Assembly: GCA_020284085.1 (NCBI GenBank) | Contig: JACEVL010000699.1 | Coordinates: forward strand, 62,001 to 126,000 | Direction: 5' to 3' | Source of the DNA: Aporrectodea caliginosa | Lineage: Eukaryota > Annelida > Clitellata > Crassiclitellata > Lumbricidae | Length of the DNA: 64,000 nucleotides | Shown: piece by piece, positions 55,340-64,000 of the stretch | How the letters are laid out: every line of letters begins with the position of its first letter | How positions within the stretch are numbered: position 1 is the stretch's first letter | Notes under the pieces: model-generated | Database searches by the model: none | The model's input: the letters and a program-made list of their open reading frames with translations, nothing else | Told to the model about the DNA's origin: nothing | Made by a program: the position numbers and the translations under genes

Positions 55340-57690
55340 ATTTATTACGTTAAGAGTGATGACAACACTAGCAACGAAAAAGACGAATATTATATAAGCA
55401 ACAAACAAGTCAAAACAGCTTAAGTCTAATTTAACAACCTCAATGACATCAAAGTTAATTAAAATCATCAGCATTATCATTATCAGCAGCATTAAACTCG
55501 ACTTAGAAATCAGAAGTAGACAACAACCATTATCATTAAGTTACTTTCAGTTTCACTTTAACGGATTAACATTTATGTTTGATTATGAGTCTGACATTCG
55601 TATTCGGCCCCGGATGTGACATTCATAGCAATACCAACAATAAGTTTAGGATTTTGCAATTTGCATACTTTTGTGTAATGGCTGCATGACTTCGTTAAAG
55701 GTATATTCTTGTGTTTCAATGGACTGCCTAATTTTGAAACATGTATTTCACGGGTTAACCTGATACACAAGATATAGTGATGTAGAGATGTCCCCTACCG
55801 ATTGAAAAGGAAGCAAGAGGTCAGGATTTATTTACTTCACGATGTGACAGATAAGAATTCCACTATAGCGAAGTGAGTTTGTCTTGAGTTTAGGTCACAT
55901 TCCGGATTCGTTCTTATGTACTAGTATGCAAATAGTCATGTTAATTTCTTAATTTCCATTTAAATATAGGTCTTAGGCGAGAATCTCATGAGGTTTGACC
56001 GCAGGGATAACTTTGTTTTCTCAGGTATTAAATCGCTGGGACAGATCTGTATATCCACTACATTCAATTTAATAAGTGTTGCTACGTCTGATTTTTATCG
56101 AGGAATGAAATGTATGTTTCCGTATCATTGATTTCATTTGTCATTTCATTGTGTCTGAGTTACGACATTACATTTGAAGTTAAAAGAATTCTTGTGCAAA
56201 CATAGTGATAATTTTCTAGGATGACAAAACAGTGACATTAAGATATTTTCACTGAAGAAGGTTTTTAATTTATCGAATAGGTCATTGTGAAGGATTTTTG
56301 TTGATTTGGATTATGAGTCACATTTTTCAAGTTTAATATTGTTTGTTAGCCAGGACAACTGGAGCAATGTAAACATATATGCTAACAGTTTTTCTAAAGA
56401 CAGATATATGTCGATATCTCAAGCTTTTCTCTATGAGGTTTCGTCTAATTTGGTAAAATTTTTGTGTGCTCTGTGTTAAAGTAAGTTCAGTTGCTAAACT
56501 CGTTCAAAAGTTTCCATGAGATGGCTGGTGCATTGTGGAGTTGCAAGCCCCGAACATGTATATAATACGGCCAGAAACGTTTGATTTTTTATTATTATTA
56601 CGGTCAATACGAAGATGAAGATGAAGATTTGAATTTGAATATGAATACAGAGATGATTATAGATTTGAATTTGAATATGAATATAGATATGGATACAGAG
56701 ATGATTATAGATTTGAATTTGAATATGAATACAGAGATACGAATATAGATACGATATGAAGACGAATATAGAGAGAAAATATGAATATGGATACGTGTAA
56801 TGCAGATACATTGATTAATGTTTACGAGTATGATTACGCTGATGTTAAGGTTTACGATGATGTTGATGTTTACGATAACGGTGGAGATTGAGTTCATGTG
56901 TAGGACGCAAACGTCTACTTTACAAAATGAGAACGACACCAACAATCCAAGCATATTACTGGCTCAAGCAGATTACGAGTTCATATGTCTTTGGTGTGTC
57001 ACGAAAACAAGGAATTAATGTTTTTTACAGCATCTTAATTAAATGGAAAGTCCGAGAATATAAATTGCACTATGAACTTAGCACATGAGTAAGATACAAA
57101 TTTCGTTTACCTAGAAGGAGAAAAGCTATTTGAAACTGAAATGAGAGAATTAAGTGGATAGATATTTGAAATATATATATATATTTATTGTGTTGTCAGA
57201 GAAGTTTAGATAAGTCAAATCTTGATTGCAGAATGTCATTTCATTTTACAAAACAATCAATTCATAAAATCAATTCGTGAAGGTCATTTCCATAGAATGC
57301 ATTTCTGTGTGTTTTGCAAGTCATCATAATTTTGTTTGTGTGAAATTATCGTGTTACTTTTATACTTTAATGCTTGACAATGTTTCAACCAATCGTTGAG
57401 AATTTTAAGGGTAAAATTACGTTATATTGAGATAAGCTTATTTAATTTGATGGTTTACATTGAGTTTGATCTTTTATCAATTCTATGTATATGTTTATGT
57501 GTATGTTTAAATCATTGATCACATCCGACTTTGACATGTACCCAATCCTTAATTAACTATATTGTTTAGCAAAACAGAGACGTTTTGAATTTGACAGACA
57601 AGAGGGGCTTATCATGGAGAGAGATTTACATAAAATATAATAAGCAACAGACTAATACATAATGTACCTAATTAATATTCATAAGCTAAA
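55340..57690. other. AT-rich gene-free region with a GATATGAAT-type repeat
   Basis: No gene found. At 56610-56760 GATTTGAATTTGAATATGAA recurs three times as a simple tandem repeat. Confidence 0.5.
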
Positions 57691-57699
57691 ATGACGGAC

Positions 57700-58030
57700 A
57701 CTTGCCAGGCTGCCTGGAAGGGTAATCCTTCTTGACCGGATTGGTTACTCATAACTATCGCCGCCTGCCGACTGTAGTATAAAAGCCTAGACTCGACATC
57801 ACTTGGTAACTGAGCTGAACCGGACAACAGACGGAAGAACAGATCTGGAACGACGGACGGACGGACTGCTGACTTAGTAACTGCGACGCAACTAATAAAG
57901 AATACTGAAGACGAACTTAAGGATGACATCAGTTCAGTTCCGTGCTTGATTGGATAGAGAGGTTCGTGAATTATATTTATACTTTCCTCTCTTGACAATG
58001 ATGTGATCTTTGAGTCTTTAATTATTATTA
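57700..58030 (+). promoter_or_regulatory. Promoter-like, LTR-like segment (tentative)
   Basis: A GC-richer island in AT-rich DNA with TAGTATAAAAGCC (TATA-like, about 57775), followed about 120 bp later by AATAAAGAA. TATA and polyadenylation signals this close are typical of LTRs, so it may be a solo LTR, but no partner copy was found in the window. Confidence 0.3.
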
Positions 58031-58611
58031 TATTTATTTATCGTGTTTAACTATTATTTATATCTGCGATACACTACAAGGGTAAATGTGCAGTGTTGAG
58101 GTATAGATTTACTCAGGTATAATAAAGAGATTTAATATATTCAAGATAATAAGGAACCTCTACTCAACAGATACGAAGTTGGTTTTATTATTACTTTAGT
58201 TATAATCGACTAGTTATCATTTTATATTTAAGACTCTCCCTCTGTGAGCTAGGCTAGTCAGCCTCGCCGCGGCTTCCCCTAGATAATAAGGAACACTAAA
58301 TCCAACGATTGAGTACCTATGCCACGATGAATAATTAAGTAAGCCTATGCACTAAAGCTGAAGGAACCGAAACTTCCGAAGACGCACGCAGATCTTTAAT
58401 AAATTCGGTCAAGGCATGTAAGACAACAAGTTTTCAGGATTACATCTCATAACAGAAAGAGCTGTATCAATATGTTAAACTGTGTTGAAGCCATGCACAT
58501 AATTGCACATTTAAAAATTGTCAAATATCAATGTCCTCAATTGAAACGATGAAATACGTCTAGTAAAACAATGCTTGTTCACGTACGAGCTCAAAAAATA
58601 ATTTATGTCAA

Positions 58612-58690
58612 TCAATCAATCAATTTTCGTTTATTAAAAATAAGCTGACAAGTACACAACTTATGCATTCATAAACTATGGATGTGAAGA
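58612..58690 (-). repeat. LINE 3' terminus with TGAT tail
   Basis: TCAATCAATCAATCAA followed by TTTTCGTTTATT reads on the minus strand as AATAAACG and then a TGAT tail, an L2/CR1-type end. It separates the two flank copies. Confidence 0.6.
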
Positions 58691-58756
58691 TAATGTACGG
58701 TCTAATGGTGGACAGCAATTTTCAGATCTACATATCATAACAGAGAGCTGTATATG

Positions 58757-59017
58757 GAAGGGAAGAGTATAACGGATAACACTCTTACCTGAAGTGTTCA
58801 CGACCCTATTCGATTCCCGTAAGGCCCCTGGGTGTAGCTCATGCCTTCATTCCCTAGGCGGCAGCAAAAGCTCAATGGGCTTGCGCCTTTCATGGCTGCA
58901 ACTTTGTTGATTTTTGTATTCTGTAATTTGTGTTCTTGTGAATTGTTTAACCGTTATAACATGTACATGTACAGCGCAGTGCGCTTGTCAGGCGCTTTAT
59001 TAAAGTTAAAGAATAAA

Positions 59018-59081
<64 letters not shown>

Positions 59082-59098
59082 TTTTTATTATTATTATT
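58757..59098 (+). mobile_element. tRNA-derived SINE (family 2) with (TTA)n tail
   Basis: A head with AGTATAACGGATAAC (A-box-like) and CTATTCGATTCCCG (B-box-like), a body, the 3' end AGCGCAGTGCGCTTGTCAGG and a (TTA)n tail (59018-59098). The 3' end matches the copy at 35826-36027. Confidence 0.78.
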
Positions 59099-59421
59099 TT
59101 GCTAATCTTTGCAAATTATTGCACATGTAGAAATTGTCAAAAATCAATGTCCTCAATTGAAACGATGCACTTCGTCTAAAACAATGCTTGTTCCCGTACG
59201 TGCACAAGTAATAACTTATGTAAATAATGTCGTGTCTTTAGGACAATAGAATTCATTAAAAATGTAGGAATCAGAAAATGAACCGAGTCATGTGCTAATG
59301 AAAAGTCTAGCGCTGCAATGTTCGATAAACATCTAATTTATATTATTTGTAGAGAAGATTGAGTAAAACCATTTCCAAACTGAGAATCAAGTCTAGATGC
59401 CTTTCTTCTTTAACTGCATAA

Positions 59422-60550
59422 TCACAATTTGATGATCCCAGAATTACAGAATTCATTTAGTCGTCTTTTAGTCCTGTCAAAGATTGTGGAACTCGATATC
59501 CTGTGAAATAAGTTTGCTTCAGGAATAAAATAGTTTGGGCAGTGCCTCTTTTTCAGCCATTCTGAAAGCTTTTGTAACAAGTCACAGCAGATCGTAATAA
59601 CAGAAGAGGAATTCCACCATTCAGGTGGCATCTCCTCACAAGTCCATAACATCAGAGTCTTTAAATGATACGTACAGAGAACCTCATCTTCCTTTGGACA
59701 ATCCTTTTCTATTAATTCTCTCTGTGCGAAGAATCTCAGTAAATGATAGACAATCTGCTGAACTTGAGTCCAACTTTGAAGTAAAATTATTTCTGCGACT
59801 GAAAATGAAAATCTCCACTGGAAAATATCGTCTCTGCAAGAACGATGCTGAGCATAAACAACATGACAGCCATTTTGTGAAACCTCGGAGATTGTATCAA
59901 TGGTCGGCCATCCATTATTCCTAGGTCGCTTAAGCCAACCTTGCGCTTCTTTAGGCCATCGTGGGCACCACATGCTTCTGACGAAATCTCTTGCGGGAGT
60001 ATAACCAGTACTCATGTCTCTTTCATGTTTAACTGCAGGACCACTCACGATTTTTGGCGTGGCTGTTGTTCTTCGGAGTGTTTGTTTGGAATAATTACTT
60101 GCAACATTATCCATAATTAGCCTCGCGTAGGTACCTGTAAGTTCTGAAAAATTAAATTCGTACTTTTTATATCCCCAGTTATAACTCATTTCCCCCAAAA
60201 GCTCGTAATCGAACAAAGCCTGGATACTTGTCGTATGCTTCAATCTTGAAGCACCTGATCGTATCGGCCAGGCCACTCATATCACTTGGCAACACTGGAA
60301 AGTCCCCACTGAAGACCAGCTCATCAGAGTTGGCGATTAAGTAATCCACGTCATCAATGCATTGATTCAGTGGCCAGATATAGAACTCAGCAACGCTGCC
60401 ACATAAAAGCGCATAAGTCGTCATATCCGAACCTAGTAGGTTATGCAACTCATCAGAAACAATAGGAAATGACTTTGGAAGCAATTGACATGTGCAGAAG
60501 ATGAATGCAGACACCAATTCCTGATTCGCTTTATTTTCATATTCCGCCAT
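59422..60550 (-). pseudogene. Mab-21/cGAS-like pseudogene, frameshifted and truncated
   Basis: A close paralogue of the 957-residue gene. It starts MAEYENKANQEL at 60550 and keeps the GS motif (LLCGSVAEF), the acidic pair (CIDDVDYL) and FPVLPSDMSGL. At about 60190 a net +1 change shifts the frame inside the segment that reads RLRFWGEM in the intact copy. The other frame then runs through MWCPRWPKEA, LSFSVAE-like and CPNYFIP, and ends at 59422 after RLNEFCNSG. The last 560 or so residues of the intact gene are missing, and the duplicated 3' flank follows directly. Confidence 0.9.
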
Positions 60551-60782
60551 CCTAAATGAAAAACATCTCCATCATAAAAACTCATCATCATCGTCATCTT
60601 CATTCTTCATCATCATCATCATCATCCGCATGAATTGCGTCTTGAGCTCCTCAGCCTTTCTCTTCCTCTGTTTCGGAAACGCCTGAAGACTATCTTATTT
60701 GTTAGAGCCCTGGGTCGGGAGCGCCTCTGAATCTGCGAGTGGCGCTATACAAATGTTCAATTACAATTACAATTACAATTAC

Positions 60783-60847
<65 letters not shown>

Positions 60848-61070
60848 GTGGCAGCAGGATCAGAATTCTCGTTATGGCCGATATCAAGAGCCAAGAATCA
60901 CCTTCATCACTCACACTTTTCGACCGACCTAGTTTGGTAGAGTTTAGTTTCTGATGGTTATCTTAAGCTCTTGACCCACTCTAACGAATGGCATTCACCA
61001 ATATTCATATTGTAATCTTTAATTAAATATGCAATGAAAAACTTAGGTAATTCAACCTTAATGAATCAGC
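60551..61070. repeat. Duplicated 5' flank of the Mab-21 locus
   Basis: Matches 9379-9730 in order. A family-1 SINE tail and a (CAT)n tract (60702-60846) are inserted in it. The match ends at ATGAATCAG (61070), where a further Mab-21 fragment begins. Confidence 0.7.
60702..60846 (+). mobile_element. SINE (family 1) 3' tail with (CAT)n
   Basis: Only the LINE-like tail remains (GGGAGCGCCTCTGAAT, GTGGCGCTATACAAATG), followed by AATTAC units and about 21 CAT units. Severely 5' truncated. Confidence 0.75.
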
Positions 61071-62488
61071 TCACCAGAGTTGGCAATGAAATTATCAAAG
61101 TCGCAAATGCTTATGTTGAGCGGTCGAATATAGATTCCGCAAACGATTCCACACAAAAGTTGAATATTCTTTTGGTGCAGGCAGGCGCGTAACTAGCATT
61201 ACGAAATTACGCGTAAAGATTTTAACGACTCTCATCATTTTTAGCCGTTTAGATCACTTTTTGACATTCTAGATTACTATTATTCGCTGAATTTCTAATT
61301 GGCAGATTTTGTGACTTTGTTATTGTACAGTCAGCAAAACATTCTGTAAATTTCGTGGCACTTCTGAAATTTCGATCACAGACCGACACTATTTCAAATC
61401 ATCGTATGCTAATTTCATCTTGTCAACGCAAAAACCCAGTACATTATTAAGTCCGTTGATTCAAAATCAGCTGATCCACCTGTGTGGCCTGTGAGTTCGA
61501 GACATTATTGTCGCAGAATGTTGTGCGGCTAGGTTATACACTTTATTGTTTGATGCGCGCACAAAACAAATATCGGTCAGCTTATACAATATGACGGGAA
61601 CGACGTGGCGGGACCGCGGGAACAACCCGGTTCTCAGCATAGGGTTAAAGAACAATTTATAACTGTCATCCCAACGCGTGACTCCACTGGCGAAACTATT
61701 GCGACACTATAGTCAAGCAGCAGCATTCTGAGGTCGGTTAAGATGGTGCTGCTAACTAGAGCATGCACCCATAGTCCTACAAGAGGTGTTCAGGCACGAA
61801 TGAGGGTGTTTTTTCCCTCGCAAGATATGCACACTGCAAAAGTCACAGTTTCACTATAGCAATATGTGACACGTGCACCAAACCCAGTAATACACAATAT
61901 GTACGCAACTGCCAGCAAAGTTCTCACATTCACTAAAGCACCCCCAAAGCGTTTGCACGTGTATAATAATAGGCCTATCGCACACAGCGACAAAGCACTG
62001 AAAGTGAGGTCCAAGTCTGTTAGTTTAAATTTTATTGAAACTGAAACAGTCTGACGGAACATAGAAAACTGACAACTACATGTAGCCTACATTGTACAAA
62101 GTAAAAAATTCAATGCTTTGGTTAATTGCAGGTCTTTGTTGAGTCTGTTTGTTGGTTGCTGGGACTTTGCAGCTGTGCTAACTTTTAAAATTCAAGTAAT
62201 GAAATTATAATTATAATTTGCCAATGACAATATGTAAAATGTTATTACTTTTAGCCAAAAAGATGGTCTCCAAAATGGACCATTACGAACCCCTAAATAA
62301 TTTTTTTCTTACTCTGAAGAGAGGGCACAGCCCCCTCTCCTGACGCCTCCCCTCAGACTTCTTCGACACTGCGTAATTTTTGGGAAGCACTGGTTACGCC
62401 ACTAGGTGCAGGGCTCAAGGGCTTCATTAAGTACTGCATGTGGTCTGATACAGCAGAAATCGACTTTAGAAGCAATTGACATGTGCTG
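61071..62488 (-). pseudogene. Mab-21-like N-terminal fragment split by a transposon
   Basis: 61071-61181 on the minus strand gives a decayed version of the N-terminal motif block (RPLN, ICDFDNF, IANSGEL). 62405-62488 continues it upstream (GAAGCAATTGACATGTG also occurs in the 60.5-kb copy). A hAT-like element lies between the two parts. The fragment is then cut off by the transposon that starts at 62490. It is a third relic in this cluster, fourth copy in all. Confidence 0.78.
61182..62404. mobile_element. hAT-like element inside the Mab-21 fragment
   Basis: GGTGCAGG flanks it exactly (61174-61181, 62405-62412). The ends CAGGCGCGTAACTAG and CTGGTTACGCCACTA are imperfect inverted repeats. Removing it and one duplication restores colinearity with the Mab-21 pseudogene, which confirms an insertion. 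No transposase frame seen in 1223 bp. Confidence 0.88.
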
Positions 62489-62489
62489 T

Positions 62490-64000
62490 TAGGGCGTGTC
62501 GATTTGGTCAACTTTCAAATTCCAAAAATGCTGAGTGCTAAAAAGTTGTGACATGATTGTGACATGTAAGTTAAAAGATATTTTGGTAAAATTAATATTA
62601 TTTAGTTTTGCTTGGTAAATAACTACATGAAATATTTACTTTTTCAACGTTTTTTGTGAATTTCCAATAATTCTTAACTTGTCTGATTAAAAGTTTTTTG
62701 TGGAAAAATATTTAGTAAAATTGCATAAAAATCATTGGAAATGATTGACAGGTACTTGCAGTTATATTATATACTAATATTATTTATATTATTTATTTAT
62801 TAAACTGTATAATTATTACAAATGCATACACACATATAATTCACTAATGTTGTGCAGTAGCTGTATTTGCTTCTTTCGGACGTTGAAGGTTCGTCATCAG
62901 TGTCTGAAAAATTATTTGTCCGTCAGTTCTGCTACTACTACCATCCTAACTAGTGGGAAAATTACCCACAATGGCATCTAAATAGATAAGAAAACTGCGG
63001 ACATTCACCCATATGAGCAACCTAATTGAAAGTGGCAGACAGTTGTAGCCCTCTGAACTGCCAACTCTGCGAGACGTTATGAGATTATGGGATACTGCCA
63101 AGAAAACAAAGTGACGAGGATGTCAGAAACTACCCAGCAGTCAGTCTTGCAAAGGACATTTACCCTAAAGTGCTTGAAAAGTGGGAACTGGCAAACAGCT
63201 CTTTTGTCGCCTCGTTGTAAGTTCAAGAGGGCCCAAAGAAAATAACTGGTGGTATTAAATTCCGGGTTCAGGAATTTGATGATCTTTTCAGAAGGGTGAA
63301 ATTGACTACATCTTTTTTTGACGACCGTGAAGATACAACTAAAGTCATACTGAAAGCAGACAATTCAAATCAGCAGTTCTCCAACATCATCAAAGAGAAG
63401 CATTATTCAGTGTGCATTGAGCTAGGTGGAAGATATCTTTACCATTTTACTCCGGAGAAAGGCTCAAAGAGAAACGCCAGTTGAAGTTATTGCTGATAAT
63501 CTTGTATAGATTTCATGAAGAAGAAGGGCACTGGTAAGAATACAGGCCATTCAAGGTGATTCTACAAATGGTAACACCGGTTGGGGTGGTTCCATGCACT
63601 GGGTAGAGGTTAAGCTTGGTCATAATCTGATCTGGTTGGTTTGTGACTTCCACACCAACTTAATCACAGCACTCGATGGAAAGACCTTGTCTAACAAGTG
63701 GACATTGGCAAGATGCTAGAAACTTCTACAGAACTTGAAATTGATCCTTCATTCACCAAACTCTCAGCTGGAGAGCCTCTTATTTCACTGAGTGCTTCGT
63801 CCCTGTTGGAGATTGATAGACTGATCTGCCCGAGTATATGAACCTCCCTTGACATGAAGACTTACTACAGCGGAACTAAAGATGTTCATTGACGAACCCA
63901 TGCAAGTTCCACAGTGGCCTTGTCATGCTCAGTCTATACAGAAGTACGTGAAAGAAGTAACAGAATCAGCAGGAAGGGTGTATACACATGAGAAACGTGA
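62490..64000 (+). mobile_element. DNA transposon related to the 43-kb foldback, runs off the window
   Basis: Starts TAGGGCGTGTCGATTT and follows the left arm of the 43246-44751 element for over 700 bp with small differences. Unlike that copy it continues into new coding-like sequence rather than folding back. The right end lies beyond the window. It interrupts the Mab-21 fragment. Confidence 0.85.
62985..64000 (+). pseudogene. Transposon protein remnant, continues past window
   Basis: Broken frames give the same N-terminal segment as the 43.7-kb fragment, then FDDLFRRVKLTTSFFDDREDT and YSVCIELGGRYLYHF, and near the end PMQVPQWPCHAQS followed by VKEVTESAG. The last block is typical of a widespread invertebrate transposon-derived protein whose superfamily I cannot name. 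Several stops and frame changes make it non-functional. Confidence 0.6.

Larger units (their letters stand above)
58330..59410. repeat. Two copies of the Mab-21 3' flank
   Basis: 58330-58610 and 58690-59410 each match 4950-5400 (shared AATGTCCTCAATTGAAACG and ATGCTTGTTC words). The second is split by a family-2 SINE at 58757-59017. The 3' flank of the Mab-21 locus has thus been duplicated more than once. Confidence 0.75.

Noticed and set aside
61790..62062. 90-codon hydrophobic minus-strand frame
   Set aside because: It lies inside a hAT-like insertion and has no transposase or other motif.

Overview
This is invertebrate-type eukaryotic DNA: sparse genes, phase-1 introns with GT/AG borders, long microsatellites, and dense, nested LINEs, SINEs, an LTR element and DNA transposons. 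A Gmr1-type Ty3/Gypsy element, an intronless Mab-21/cGAS-like gene with decayed copies, and frequent TAGGCCTA-like words suggest a marine invertebrate, plausibly a deuterostome. The species cannot be fixed from the sequence.

Layout. 1-4 kb holds two copies of a TTAA-flanked MITE, one split by a hAT-like insert. 4-10 kb holds an intact 957-codon Mab-21/cGAS-like gene (minus strand) with its flanks. 10-17 kb holds broken L2-type LINE pieces, a tRNA-derived SINE, and a hAT-type element (8-bp target duplication) containing a complete L2/CR1-type LINE with an intact 1052-codon ORF. 17-24 kb is mostly gene-free, with LINE remnants and microsatellites. 24.5-31.3 kb is a full-length Gmr1-type LTR retrotransposon with one 1823-codon gag-pol ORF and near-identical LTRs. 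31.6-36 kb holds a truncated LINE of the same family as the one at 13-16 kb, a hAT remnant and a SINE. 36.2-52.4 kb holds four exons of an Ig-superfamily gene (signal peptide plus three Ig-like exons) whose last intron, about 13 kb, is filled with transposons and two unrelated tandem arrays that both have 32-bp monomers. 53-58 kb is AT-rich and gene-free. 58.3-62.5 kb is a decayed duplicate of the Mab-21 locus. From 62.49 kb to the end lies a DNA transposon related to the foldback element at 43.2-44.8 kb.

How it fits together. Host content is small: one probable nucleotidyltransferase-fold innate-sensor-like gene with at least three dead relatives in the same orientation, and one secreted or membrane Ig-type gene. 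Both gene types are often immune-related in marine invertebrates, but sensing, ligand or partnership is inference. The rest is a layered transposon record: the SINE shares its 3' tail with the resident LINE, MITEs are nested in other elements, and the Gmr1 element looks recent.
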